Below, one piece after another: positions 20,842-32,270 of a stretch of 64,000 nt of DNA. The stretch is from assembly GCF_964340395.1 (NCBI RefSeq), contig NC_135568.1:16419776-16483775 (forward strand). The letters are read 5' to 3'. This stretch comes from Glandiceps talaboti (lineage: Eukaryota; Hemichordata; Enteropneusta; Spengelidae). The translations under genes were made by a program, and so were the position numbers. Below the pieces are notes generated by a model. It was not told where the DNA came from and ran no database searches. It worked only from the letters and a program-made list of their open reading frames with translations. The first letter of the stretch is position 1. Each line of letters starts with the position of its first letter.

Positions 20842-22511
20842 TTTCATTTGTTTGGTATTATATTTGAATTCTAAATAAACAGCCTGTAAACACCATGTCC
20901 ACCACGTCTTCTGACACTGTGAGTGAATATATCGCTTGGGTCTTGTACAAATGATAGAGTTATCACACTCATGCGGAAGAAGGTTGACAAAGAGACAAAA
21001 ATATACGATAACAGCTTCGTCATCAAAATCACAGACAAGTAAAAACGCACGTGCGGTTTATGGAAAGACATTGATTTCCCTTCTGTTTACATGACTTTCT
21101 GACGAAAATAGGTGACAAACTCTGTATATATAACACCAGTGTGACAGGCGTTTTGTTCACTTGTCCCAGATGATTGATTGCTGTTCTGTTTTCAGGTCTT
21201 TTCTGACGAGAAAAGTTGACAAACTCGAATCGACTGTCTTTGTGTAGTTGCCTAGTCTTTAAGTTACGACATTTGTGCCACGCTATCAGCTACCACTCGT
21301 GACGGTTTTGATTCCTGACATGGCTGAATGAAAGGAAGTACGGTATATCTATACTTTGCCCTCTGATAATCCGCTGTAAGTATTATATATGTTTACTGCC
21401 ACCACTTCTAAATAACTGAGTATGGTATTAGGATGTGTTCATACAGGCAAATTATGCATGTCTCAGATTCAGGTATCCAGAATACAATGTCAAATAATAC
21501 TGTCACTGCCGAATTCATTCCAAAATTACAAATAAATCGAAACTTTGTATTGTACCAAAATACTTGGATAAATCATGGCAGTATACCATCATGGTTTTCA
21601 ACCCGAGTCCTCGGGTCTTCTGTAGCAGGGATACCAAGTCACGTGTTGTTTACGCATCATACTATCATTACAAGATTAGTTAGGTTTTTGTCGAATACTG
21701 CGACTTGACCGTAATACTTTTGTCGCAAAGTGGGGGCATATTTTATAGTAGAATTATTGGCCGAGGCTGGCAACGATATCAGGTTGGCCGGCCAGACTTG
21801 ATGATAAGATATAGAGGTCGGAAACATGTTTACTTGCATATAATTTCAATTAAGAAGTAAATTAGCATATTATGTTTCGACAGATGGCTGGAAAGTAGAT
21901 AAACATATTGATTGAATTTGCACATACTATGAAGGACACCTGGTGGTAATTATGATCATCCAATCGTGTGTGGCAATAGAGTTGTGTTGACATTGTCATT
22001 GGTGTGGACAATATTGTTTGACAGTTCTGGGAGCTGATCTCCGGAAGTGATCTGTGATCATGGAGATATATATACCTCTATGCTGTGATGAACTTACTAC
22101 GTTGCTTTAGTATATGCTGTTGATGGATTCCTGTATTGTGTGGAACTGTACATTTCACCAGGAAACAGCTCAATATTTCTGGTCTTTTTCCTCTGTATTT
22201 TTCTGGGCGGAGAATGTACCGGGGTACAAGTCGATTTTTTCTCTAATGGAATGTTATCGATCGTTGCAAGGTAGTCTAAGTTTTCGTTAATAATAAGCTC
22301 ATTAGCTTCGTTACCATGACAACAGTCTGTATTGTTAGGAACACTTTTTGCACAAAATTTCCTTGTAAATGACCTTGAGTGTAATTTATGCTAACCTCAA
22401 TTGAGTTGAGTGCGAATTAATTTTATACGGTATAGTACAGATGAAACGATCTGTTCGCTGTTTTATGTGTTAATATTGTGTTTTTTTTGGCGTTACGGTA
22501 ATGTAATATTA

Positions 22512-24965
22512 ATACGCATGGCCGTAGCCTGACCAAATTGCCAGGGGGGGGGGGGAACTTTGCCTTGGGTGCAATCATGCATTTAAAATTTAGAAAGGTA
22601 CTAATTTACATAAATTTGCATGCAATTTACATAATATCTATTTTAAAATACAAAATTAGATATCATATGTAAGGCCAGAAAAAATAAAAAATGCTGGTCA
22701 ACGGGTAACCTAACCCATCACATTGGGTAGGTAGGTCGATTTCATTTTTTCACAATGCTTGACAACGATAAAACGAACCATATATAATGATAGCAAAATA
22801 TTTTAGGTCGAGTTTAGATAGAACTTATTCAGTCATCATGATCCTATCTTTTGCAATTTGTCTGCATAGCTACAGTTAGGAAATGTACACAATTGAATGT
22901 TAAACAAATGGTGAAGTTCCTCTCACCCTCTCTTCTAAAAAAATGTTAAGCCCCGCCAAATGAAACTCAAGCATTATTTTAGCCACCCCTTCTGTTACCT
23001 ACACTACAGTGGAGATATAAAATCATATGATACAATGATGCATACAAATATCACTGATAGCCAACTACAATAATACTCCGAACGAGATTACCAATCTACA
23101 CAGGATGTGGATTTCACATGCATAAGGTGATGTCTCTAATTAGCTCTAACCTATCCAGGGAGGTACTTAGCCAGACACCTTCCATCTTGTTTTGGGAGAA
23201 AGACAATTATCACCTAGTCTTGCTGCTAGACGTTCGGGCTTTCTTTCGATACTATAAGCGAACGAAGTTCGCAGTGAGGGCTTGCTCGGAGGTTCCATCC
23301 TCGATAGCGATGTTCGGGCGCAGTTCGGGCGTGTGTCGTATTCTATCGGAAGAACATCCGAGGTCTAGCAGATAGACTAATTATCACCTTGATTGCTACT
23401 GATTGGAAGGAGACAACTCCAAATGTGAAAACAAATTGAAAATAAGACAGTGTAGGAGGTCATTTAGAGGCATACAATATCCAACCATAGACATAATTTA
23501 AAGTCTTACAATGCTTGAATATGGTAATAAAATACCAGAATTGATGTGCACTTGGTAAATGATTTCTCCTGAAGTTTAATTTGGTTAAAAAAAAAGAATA
23601 AAGAGCAAAACATTTCAAGACTTTCAGACTTGTGATGGCCCAGTGACTGCTCAGTCCACTCCAATGGTCGTAAACTGTTGTTCAATTCTTTTTAGTGCAC
23701 ATTGGATATGCAACAGCTTAATTTAATCTCAATTCATGCTTGTATGCATCATCAGAGCCAAGTAAACCACTGTATAAGATATTATATAATTAGGAATAGA
23801 CTCAAATGTATATTGTTACATGTACTATTCAGAAAATATAAAGAAATATCCTTAATTTTGAAAAAAAATATGCAAAGCCCGCATGAGGATATATTGCCCA
23901 TCACCAGAAAAAAATAAATGGGTAGCTTTTTCATTTTTTTTTGCCTAATGTCGTATCTTTCAAAATAGTTGCCGAAAAGATGTCACATTCAAAGTAAAAA
24001 AATGGATGGTGCTTTCTCAAATAAGTAACACAACAAAATAATCATTTTCTTTATCCAACTCCCAAAACTGTTTTGGCCTCGTTTATGTCGGAACCCAAGG
24101 TGAACTCAGTGAATTCTCCTTGTCATTATCATTATAATGGAAATTGAAGTTTGGATTTTGATGTCGAAGGTACAGCTCTGTTTACAAATTCAGGGCCATT
24201 CTTTCCATAGCAAATTGTCGCTTCAAAATGAATTGCGGAATAACGCTATTGTCAGTGTGCAATGAGATAACTATATCAAACAACATTTTAACCAAGGCAA
24301 CGTCGAACACAATTATTGAAAGAAATATCTTCAAATAGTGGATCTTAAACTGCGTACCTAGTTTAACAGTTTTTCAGGGTCACCAACTATTCCAAAAAGC
24401 GATCTGCCATTTTTATCAGCATGAAATGTTTTAATATAAGGAACAATATGTAAATGAGATCGAGCGCATCTTCGGAGTCACTGCATGCAGCATAGCAGGC
24501 GACCTCTCGTTGAACGACTTTTTCCGGCTTTGTTTTCAGTTACACTGGCTGACATTATAATTGCGACTTGCTATCTTCAAATGGAGGACACTTTCAAGAC
24601 TACTGTTACTCGCGGAAAATGCACAGTAAATGTACGCACTTCTTTTGCACTTTCCCGCACAAAGAGTTTTTAATTTGCTGCAAAAAGTTACAATTTTTAT
24701 AATTAAATGGGCACATTTTTATTCAAAGTTAAGCCAGCGTACAATAGAGATATAAGATACATATTAGCGAGGAGTCAGTTTACAGTCACTTTTGACTTTA
24801 GTTGAACCATCAATTTAAATCGCGCATGCTAGGAATTGTCAGGTAAATAACGATTTTAATAACACCGCTATGTATTCAAAAGTAGCTCTTTTTCTTTCTT
24901 TTTTCCAAAATCTCAGGGGGCAGCTGCCCCCCCCCCTTGCCCGCCCGGCAATTCGTTGCTATAGC
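22512..24965. mobile_element. Block-specific 2.45-kb insertion, class unknown
   Basis: The 30.2-kb block reads straight from TTTTATGTGTTAATATTGTG into CCGTTCAAGAATTCTGAACG. In block I the two halves are separated by this stretch. AATATTA occurs at both edges (22505-22511 and 24966-24972), a possible 7-bp target duplication. The ends have G/C runs (AATTGCC-G12 on the left, C9-TTGCCCGCCCGGCAATT on the right) that are roughly complementary. No transposase frame was found. A 165-bp MITE is nested inside. Confidence 0.5.
23215..23379. mobile_element. 165-bp MITE with 9-bp target duplication
   Basis: The inverted ends are TAGTCTTGCTGCTAGAC (left) and, read inward from the right, TAGTCTATCTGCTAGAC. 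ATTATCACC is duplicated at 23206-23214 and 23380-23388. The interior is markedly more G+C-rich than its surroundings (GTTCGGGCGCAGTTCGGGCG). A 9-bp duplication suggests a Mutator-like transposase. It creates an 85-codon chance frame that is not a gene. Confidence 0.75.
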
Positions 24966-25486
24966 AATATTATCTACAATTACTTCCGTTCAAGAATTCT
25001 GAACGTGGCTAAGAATACAGAAACGTTGCCATATTGTGATTTTCAGAAGCCAACATGGATTTCTGGCTATAAGTGATTCTAGTATAGTAAGACTAGCAAG
25101 CAGATTGGCATAAAAAGTAAACCATACGAACTTCGACGGTGGACGGACATGCATATCAACTTGAAGGTTTGGTTCGTACTTAGTGAGATTAGTCTCCCCA
25201 AGGCATAGTGGTTCGCATAACGATGGTTGTTGTAACAGCGTAAATAGTTAAAACTAGAACAAAGTTGCTATTTTTTCAAATAACAAAGACGTATAAATGT
25301 CACGTGACACCAGAAATGAAATCACATGTACAAGTATTTATCTGAATGGTTATCTGAATCAAATTGATGTAAACTTTTAGTTTGATTACAGAGACATGAT
25401 GAAAATATGTGGTCACGTGATAATGGAACAGCAAGGAAATTTGTTTTAATCAAATGCTTGAAATATGTGTTTCAAATCAACTCACT

Positions 25487-25560
25487 CACACATACACATA
25501 CATACATACATACATACATACATACATACAAAATCATACACACACACATCTACATACACA
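25487..25560. repeat. (CATA)n microsatellite in the 3' flank of copy 4
   Basis: Shorter counterpart of the 19.14-19.32 kb array at the homologous position. Confidence 0.9.
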
Positions 25561-25634
25561 AATTGTCTCACGAGAACTGTAAGAACAAAAATTACTTGAG
25601 TATAAAGACATCAATGTATTGACGGACTACTTAC

Positions 25635-25956
25635 GTTTATCACAACAAGTATCCCACCATTCATCAACACAGTCACAGGATGATGTTAAAGGAGAACCGT
25701 GACCATGGCAACCAGGATTATTACAACCACTACGTGAATCAGTCAGGGCATATGGACAAGAACCACCGCAACACTCTGTCGTTGTTTTATATCGTGTTCG
25801 TGTCTGTCTACCACTTGTACCACACGGTACAGAACAGGAGGACCACTGAGTCCACGTACTGACTACACATGTACAATTAACTGGAGAATGGCCATCACTC
25901 TCAGTAACCATGATATTGATAACGACAAAGGCGACAAGACAACGATAAAACTTCAT
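25635..25956 (-). CDS. Secreted TSP1-EGF small protein, copy 4, lacking the Arg run
   Basis: Intact 322-nt first exon, phase 1, donor GTAAGT at 25634-25629, ATG at 25956. Signal peptide MKFYRCLVAFVVINIMVTESDG. The linker has collapsed to HSPVNCTC: no arginine run, no proline run, and one extra cysteine, giving 13 after the signal peptide. The TSP1-EGF part differs from copy 1 at only a few positions by eye. If the Arg run is a maturation site, this product would not be cleaved there. An odd cysteine number could leave a free thiol or allow a dimer. Confidence 0.86.
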
Positions 25957-26049
25957 TTTGACAAGTCGTTAACTGTATCAAAAATAACCCGTAGTTAAGT
26001 GTATATGGTTGGTGTGTTCTGTAACTGGGATTACTCATAGGTAGAGCCT

Positions 26050-26060
26050 GTATTTATAAC
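26050..26060 (-). promoter_or_regulatory. TATA box of copy 4
   Basis: TATAAATAC on the minus strand, about 95 bp upstream of the ATG. The surrounding CACTGGTGTTATAAATACAGG is nearly identical upstream of copy 5 at 31550-31570. Confidence 0.6.
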
Positions 26061-26879
26061 ACCAGTGTGACAGACGTTTTGTTCAGACTTGTCCCTGATG
26101 ATTGATTTTTGTTCTGTTTTCAGGTCTTTTCTGACGAGAATAGTTGACAAACTCGAATCAACTGTCTTTGTGTAGTTGCCTAGTCTGTACGGTTACGACA
26201 TTTGTGCCACGTTATCAGCTACCACTCGTGACGGTTTAGAAGCCTGACAGGGCTGAATAAAAGGAAGTATGGTATATCTTACAGTCTATACTTTACCATT
26301 TGATAATCAGCTGTAAATACTATATCTGTTGACTGCCACCACTTCTAAATAACTGAATAGGGTATTAGGGTGTGTTGCATGTCTCAGATTCAGGTTTCCA
26401 GAATACGATGTAATATAATATTTCACTACCACACTCATTCCAAAATTACAAATAAATTAAAACTTGTACTGCACTAAAATATTTGGATAAATCCTGGCTT
26501 TCAACCAGAGTCATCAGGTCTTCTGCAGTAGGGATGTCAAGTCACGTGTTGTTTACGCATCACACTATCATTACAAGATTGGTTAGGTTTTTGTCGAATA
26601 CTGCGACTTAACCGTAATAATTTTGTCACAAAGTGGTGGCATATTTTATAGTAGAGTTTATTGGCCGGGGCTTACGACATCAAGTTGACCGGTCAGACTT
26701 GATGACAAGCTATGGTAGTCGAAAACATGTTTACTTGCATATAATTTCAATTAAGAAGTAAATTAGCATATTATGTTTCGACAGATGGCTGGAAAGTAGA
26801 TAAACATGTTGATTGAATTTGCACATACTATGAAGGTCACCTGGTGGCAATTATGATCATCCAATCGCGTGTGGCACAA

Positions 26880-27315
26880 GCAAGTATTGGTTGTCACAGC
26901 GCCCTCAATCATGTCAGATATATATAACGCACTTTAAGTTATAAGGCATTTGTATAAAATGATTTTTCGGTCATTAAAATGTCTTAAGAATGCAAACTTC
27001 AAATTTCAAATAATTTGCTACATACGCTGTTAACAACAAAGCACCGCGCATTGTAAGCTTTAAGAGTTGCAGGTTTTGATTTGGGACTTGGGACTTGGGA
27101 CGCTCTGTGGATACTGCAACACACATAAATCGTAGCCGAAGCTGTTTCCTGGTGAAATGTACAGTTCCACCCATCAACAGCATATACTAAAGCAACGTAG
27201 TAGTTCATCACAGCATAGAGGTATATATATCTCCATGATCACAGATCAAATTCTGGAGATCAGCTCCCAGAACTGTCAAACAATATTGTCCACACCAATG
27301 TCAACACAACTCTCT
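26880..27315. repeat. Inverted segment within block II
   Basis: Read in reverse complement this stretch matches 22000-22170 and 33241-33470 (GTGGACAATATTGTTTGACAG, GATCATGGAGATA, ATGAACTTACTACGTTGCT) and 17350-17540 (ATTTGAAGTTTGCATTCTTAAGA). Its left neighbour ends at TCGCGTGTGGCA and its right neighbour resumes at CCGTGCACCTCTAA. Both are in normal orientation, so this is a simple local inversion of about 435 bp. Confidence 0.75.
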
Positions 27316-28157
27316 GCAAAAAACCGTGCACCTCTAACTCATTTCCACAATAGCACATTTCTTGGCCAAACAATTGAGCTACCAGGCAATTAGTTTTAAC
27401 CCTGGCTCTTATCGGTTGGCTGACTAGAAAAGTAGACATTGACATATTGTGATCAGTTGAGTATAAAATTATAATATTATTATAATTACTTTCTCACAGA
27501 ATAGATTAATGAGAGCACATGGTTTTAGTGTATACGATAAGTTAGAATTTCGCTGACGAGTTCAACACTACATTAAGTAACATCATGTGCAGTACATACA
27601 TTGTAAAGCAGTATCTGGTCTTAGTACGGCCATCTAATACATCCATGGTACGGCATAAATTACGGCGATTATCTTTATAGCTGGCGTTCAAGAGTAGTCA
27701 CGAAGTCCTCTGATCACAGTCAAGGTGTTAATGTCAAATATTTGTTGTCTATCTTAGGAAGATAATCAGTGTTTACCGAGAGAAAGAGAGTGACCTGTTA
27801 ATAGTCATGGACTATTAATTTTGAAAACCGGAAGATTTGCCGGTTTTTAAATTACTTATCACCGATGCCTTCATCGTTTATTTATATCACATACAAGTAA
27901 GATTGTTGATATCCAATCACATAGAGGATGTATGACATCATTGTTTCATAATAGAAATGTAGATACTTTCTTAAAGAGTTTGGACGATAAAGGCTAGAAG
28001 ATGGAAAGTAGGAAAAAAACAACAATTTCGTTGAGAGAGGTAACTGGCGAACCTCAGTTTAATCTCCCCGTTGAGTTGTTCATGAGTGCTCATGTGATCC
28101 GTTACAACAACAAGTTTGTACACCGTAACTGAACATTCACTCCAGCATAATAGACGG

Positions 28158-28646
28158 TCGTAGCTGCAATAATTGTAGCGTTTGGTGTGATTTTGAGGGC
28201 CTTTTCGTCTGTTTTTGTGCCTTTTTCTGTTCCGACGTTTAACCCGAATCAAACGCTACAATTCCTCTAATGCAAATGCAAATAGACGAGTCCACATTGA
28301 AAACGTGAGCGAGGGGTCAGCGTACTACACGTTTCAAAATACTGCATGCCTTGCTACATTTGCCGATTTTGACGGAATTGGGGTACCTCTGAACACTTCT
28401 TTGGTCTTGAAGGCTCCGTAATTAATGTTGGCGTTAGGAAATGTCCGATATTTTGCCAGGTAAGACGTAATTTAGCAGAAAAGTCCGCCCAACTTTGCGA
28501 TTCAGATCTGAATCGGTTCCGTCTATTTGCATTTGTGTTAGAGGAATTGTAGCGTTTGATTCGGGTTAAACGTCGGAACGGAAAAAGGCACAAAAAAGAC
28601 GAAAATGCCCTCAAAATCACATCAAACGCTACAATTATTGCAGCTA
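28158..28646. mobile_element. Fold-back element of about 490 bp
   Basis: Arms of about 125 bp (28161-28290 and 28517-28646) are near-perfect inverted copies, for example GCTGCAATAATTGTAGCG on the left and its complement at the right end, with ACGTTTAACCCGAATC inside. AATAGACGG flanks both ends (28149-28157 and 28647-28655). The same AATAGACG also occurs at the inner ends of the arms, so the exact duplication is uncertain. The central 225 bp has no coding frame. It may be a Mutator-like or other fold-back MITE. Confidence 0.7.
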
Positions 28647-28825
28647 AATAGACGGGAGACTCGAGTAGATCGAGTTGACTCACGTCAAATGTACATGTCG
28701 AGTGGTTATATGCAAAGGGTGATGGTTCAAGGTGCATAATCAGTCTAGTCAACTCCCTCCGTAGACGGACGTAACTCGTGCTGTATCCGTTCCAGTTCTG
28801 TTTCTTTCTTCTGTACATTATTTTT

Positions 28826-28862
28826 ACCTCCCGTAAGGGTACGGGAGGTATTAAAAGGGGAA

Positions 28863-28933
<71 letters not shown>

Positions 28934-29935
28934 GTCATCATTTTCTAAAAATCGGCTGGCTCAATTGTAATGAACTTTGGGATATATAATCTTTAGGGTA
29001 ATAGCTAGACCTGATTAGGTTTTGAGCCAGATCTGTTAATGTTTAATTAGAGAAATTTGCATATTAATGAAATCAACTAATTACGCAATATCTTAAGACT
29101 GCATACTTCAATTTCAATATAATTTAGTATATTCGTTAAACATAACAACATACATTTGTCCTATAAAATTCGTTGATGTATCTTACAGCGTTAATGAATA
29201 ATTTGCATAATTAATTATTTTTGGTAATTAGGCTATATCTTAAGAATACATACTATAAATTCAACATAATTTAGTACATACATTAACCATAAGAAAACAC
29301 ATATGTCCTATCAAGTTTGTTGATGCACCGTACAGTGTTAATGAATAATTTGCATACATACTTCAAATTCAACATAATTTAGTACATACGTTAACCATAA
29401 AAAACCGTATGTCCTATCAAGTTTGTTGATGCACCGTACAGTGTTAACGAATAATTTGCATAATTAATGATTTTCGGTAATTAGGCTATACCTTAAGAAT
29501 ACATACTTCAATTCCAATATAATTCAGTACACACGTTAACCATAACAATCGCATATGTCCTGTAAAGCTTGTTGGTGTACCTTTCAGTGTTAATGAATAA
29601 TTTGCATAATTAATGATTCTTGGTAATTAGGCTATATCTTACGACTGCATGCTTCAATTTCAATACAATTCAGTACATACATTAACCATAACAAATTGTG
29701 TATGTCCTATAAAGTTAGTTGATGTACCTTACAGTGTTAATGAATAATTTGCATAATTAATGATTTTCGGTAATTAGGCTATATCTTAAGACTGCATTAA
29801 GCAGTATCATACACTCTTACATACATTAACCTAAGAAAGCACGCTTGTCCAAAAAACAAAGCCTGTTACCATAGTTTTTTTTAGTTTAATGAGTTATTTG
29901 CATAATTAGTGATTCCCTTACGGGAGGCATTCAGT
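28826..29935 (-). mobile_element. Helitron-like non-autonomous element (HINE/pearl type)
   Basis: The left end is a 10-bp hairpin (ACCTCCCGTA, loop AGGG, TACGGGAGGT). Next come a (GT)n(TCTG)n microsatellite (28867-28934) and about five tandem units of about 147 bp. The right end CCCTTACGGGAGG repeats the left end inverted. A terminal hairpin, short subterminal inverted repeats, a microsatellite and a roughly 150-bp minisatellite form the layout described for Helentron-associated elements and bivalve pearl elements. A detached right end occurs at 48625-48662. It is absent from the matching site at about 18.31 kb. Confidence 0.55.
29192..29900. repeat. 147-bp tandem repeat array
   Basis: The motif TAATGAATAATTTGCATAAT starts at 29192, 29339, 29445 (as TAACGAATAA), 29591, 29738 and 29887 (as TAATGAGTTA). 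Spacings are 147, 106, 146, 147 and 149 bp. One unit carries a 41-bp deletion. It is the internal minisatellite of the Helitron-like element. Confidence 0.85.
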
Positions 29936-30940
29936 TTAAATCTGGTATTGTATTTTTCTGGGCGGCGAATGTATCGGAATGTTAACGATTGTTGCAAGCA
30001 AGTCTAAGTTTTCAGTAATAGTAAGCTCATTAGCTTAGTATGTCGTAGTAAACTTGTATTGTCGTTCCCATGGCAACAATCTATATTGTTCGGAACACTT
30101 TTTGCACAATTTAGTACTTCCTTGTAAACGACCTTGAGTGTAATTTATGCTAACCTCAATTGAGTTGAGTGTGAGTTAATTTTGTACGGTATATAGTATA
30201 GGTGAAACGATCTGTTCGCTGTTTTATGTGTTAATATTGTGGGTTTTTTTCCGTTCAAGAATTCTGAACGTGGCTAAGAATACAGAAACGTTGCCATATT
30301 GTGATTTTCAGAAGCCAACATGAATTTCTGGCTATAAGTGATTCTAGTATATAGTAAGGCTAGCAAGCATATTGGAATAAAAAATAAACCAGACGAACTT
30401 CGACGGTTGAGAGATCGACAAAGTTTCCCGGAACTTCGCCGTCTTCAGTTCCGTCTGAGTTTGACAGTGTTCTGGTATAAATATATGATTATTATAAGTC
30501 ATATTGTTTTACGTCCGAGTATCCTTTCATTTCAATGTCTTTAAAACAGGAAGCGATAAGTCGACGGTGATCAAACATACGACATTCACAGCCCGGTTTA
30601 TTGCGTCGATAAAGAAAAGAAACCCACCTGTGTATCAACTTGAAGGTTTGGTTCGTACAGAGTGAGATTAGTCTCCCCATGGCATAGTAGTTTGCATAAC
30701 GATGGTTGTTGTATCAGCGTAAATAGATAACACTCAGGCTAGGGACGTTTTCAAATAACAAAAACAGATAAATGTCACGTGACATCAGAATTGACATCAC
30801 ATGTACAAGTATTTATCTGAATGGTTATCTGAATCAAATTGATGTTACAGAGACATGTTGAAAAGTTGTGGTCACGTGATGATGGAACGGCAAGGAAATT
30901 TGCTTTACTCACATGCTTGAAATGCGTGTTTCAAATCAAA

Positions 30941-30941
<1 letters not shown>

Positions 30942-30974
<33 letters not shown>
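30942..30974. repeat. (AC)n microsatellite in the 3' flank of copy 5
   Basis: About 33 bp at the position where blocks I and II have CATA arrays. Confidence 0.9.
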
Positions 30975-30977
<3 letters not shown>

Positions 30978-31087
30978 TACATACACAAATTGTCTTTAAC
31001 GAGAACTATAAGAAAAAAACTACTTGTCAATGAGTAAACATAAGGACATCAAAAAATGTTGTAATACTGTATTGACTGACAACTTAC

Positions 31088-31448
31088 GTTTATCACAGCA
31101 AGTATCCCACCATTCATCAACACAGTCACAGGATGACGTTAAAGGTGTACCGTGACTATGGCAACCAGGATTATTACAACCGTCGCGATCATCAGTAAAT
31201 GATGAATAAGAACAAGAACCGCCATGTGCTTCTACCGTTGTTTTATGTCGTGTTCGTGTCTCACTACCACTTGTACCACACGGTACAGAACAGGAGGACC
31301 ACTGAGTCCACGTACTGACTACACAATTAACTGCTGGAGGAGGACTTCGACGACGACGACGACGTCGACGACTATCCCAAAAACCATTACTCTCAGTAAC
31401 CATAATATTGATAACGACAACGACAACAAGAAAACGACAAAACTTCAT
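31088..31448 (-). CDS. Secreted TSP1-EGF small protein, copy 5, missing the CC pair
   Basis: Intact 361-nt first exon, phase 1, donor GTAAGT at 31087-31082. The start is MKFCRF at 31448; the upstream in-frame ATG lies in the leader. The linker is WDSRRRRRRRRSPPPAVNC with eight arginines, the longest run in the array. In TSP1 the adjacent cysteine pair of TTECCGG is replaced by VEAHGG, so only ten framework cysteines remain. The loop is longer (SSFTDDRDGC) and the EGF part reads CHSHGTP. Loss of both neighbouring cysteines at once suggests that a disulfide arrangement has been remodelled rather than simply decayed. The start, frame and donor are all intact. Confidence 0.86.
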
Positions 31449-31549
31449 TTTGACAAGTCGATATATGATAGTTAACCGTATCAAATAAACTGTAGTTACG
31501 TGTATATGGACGGTGTGTTCTGTAACTGAGATAACTCACAGGTAGAGCC

Positions 31550-31562
31550 TGTATATATAACA
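31550..31562 (-). promoter_or_regulatory. TATA box of copy 5
   Basis: TTATATATACAGG on the minus strand, about 105 bp upstream of the ATG, within a stretch almost identical to the copy 4 promoter. Confidence 0.6.
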
Positions 31563-32087
31563 CCAGTGTGACGGGCGTTTTGTTCAGACTTGTCCCTGAT
31601 GATTGAACCATGAACGGCCAGGGGCCTGTCATGCTGGAGTAGCTGTATATCTAGGTGGGAATGGAAATCAATCTTTTACACTAGTCAATATAGAATTGCC
31701 TGCCGACACATTGTTCTGTACATAAATGATAGTGTACAGTACAGCCACATCACCAACTTCTCTATTTTCCTATCGTGAATTTGTCCAAATCATTAACCCG
31801 ATCTCTACTCGACAAACAACTTGTTGAGATACTTGCTTGAGAAAACCGTTTTTAGAACTTTACAACTTCATGTGCCGGTGTATCTGTACAGTAAGACAAA
31901 CCTCCTACATTTATATATATATAATAAATATTTTAGTACTTGTCAGATCAGTAAAATTGTGTAATTGTGTTTTGTGATACAAGTCTGAATGCCAACGTGG
32001 TATCGAATCATCCTAAGATTCGATGAAGAAGCTGTGTATGGATGTACTAGATCTTATTTCATTTAAATCTAATGGATGTACTATATG

Positions 32088-32146
<59 letters not shown>

Positions 32147-32199
32147 TTTGTTTGTTTGTTTGTTTGTTTGGTTATTTATTTGTTTGTTTGTTTGTGTAT

Positions 32200-32230
<31 letters not shown>

Positions 32231-32270
32231 TGTCCGTCTGTATTCATTTGTTTGTTTGTTTGTTTGTTTG
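32088..32270. repeat. (TTTA)n/(TTTG)n microsatellite
   Basis: About 180 bp of alternating TTTA and TTTG blocks. Poly-YLFI frames in all phases are artefacts. Confidence 0.95.

Larger units (their letters stand above)
18797..25139. repeat. Tandem segmental duplication block I (with TSP1 copy 3)
   Basis: It begins with CAACTTGAAGGTTTGGTTCGTA, shared at 18807, 25156 and 30637. It carries the gene, then upstream flank segments with matches at 21180 / 26120 / 32520, 21637 / 26537 / 32890, and 21826 / 26730 / 33082. A roughly 2.45-kb insertion at 22512-24965 is specific to this block. Divergence is low, so this is one of the youngest duplications here. Confidence 0.8.
25140..30619. repeat. Tandem segmental duplication block II (with TSP1 copy 4)
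   Basis: Same segment order as block I through 26.88 kb. The stretch 26880-27315 is then inverted relative to blocks 0, I and III, and the order resumes from 27320. Block-specific insertions are the fold-back at 28158-28646 and the Helitron-like element at 28826-29935. Confidence 0.8.

Noticed and set aside
29192-29900. 147-bp array as a CRISPR or centromeric satellite
   Set aside because: There are no spacers between identical short repeats; only five to six units, bounded by the ends of a transposable element.
30492-30680. 62-residue minus frame in the 3' flank of copy 5 as a possible second exon
   Set aside because: The same position in blocks I and II gives short unrelated peptides, so the frame is not conserved.
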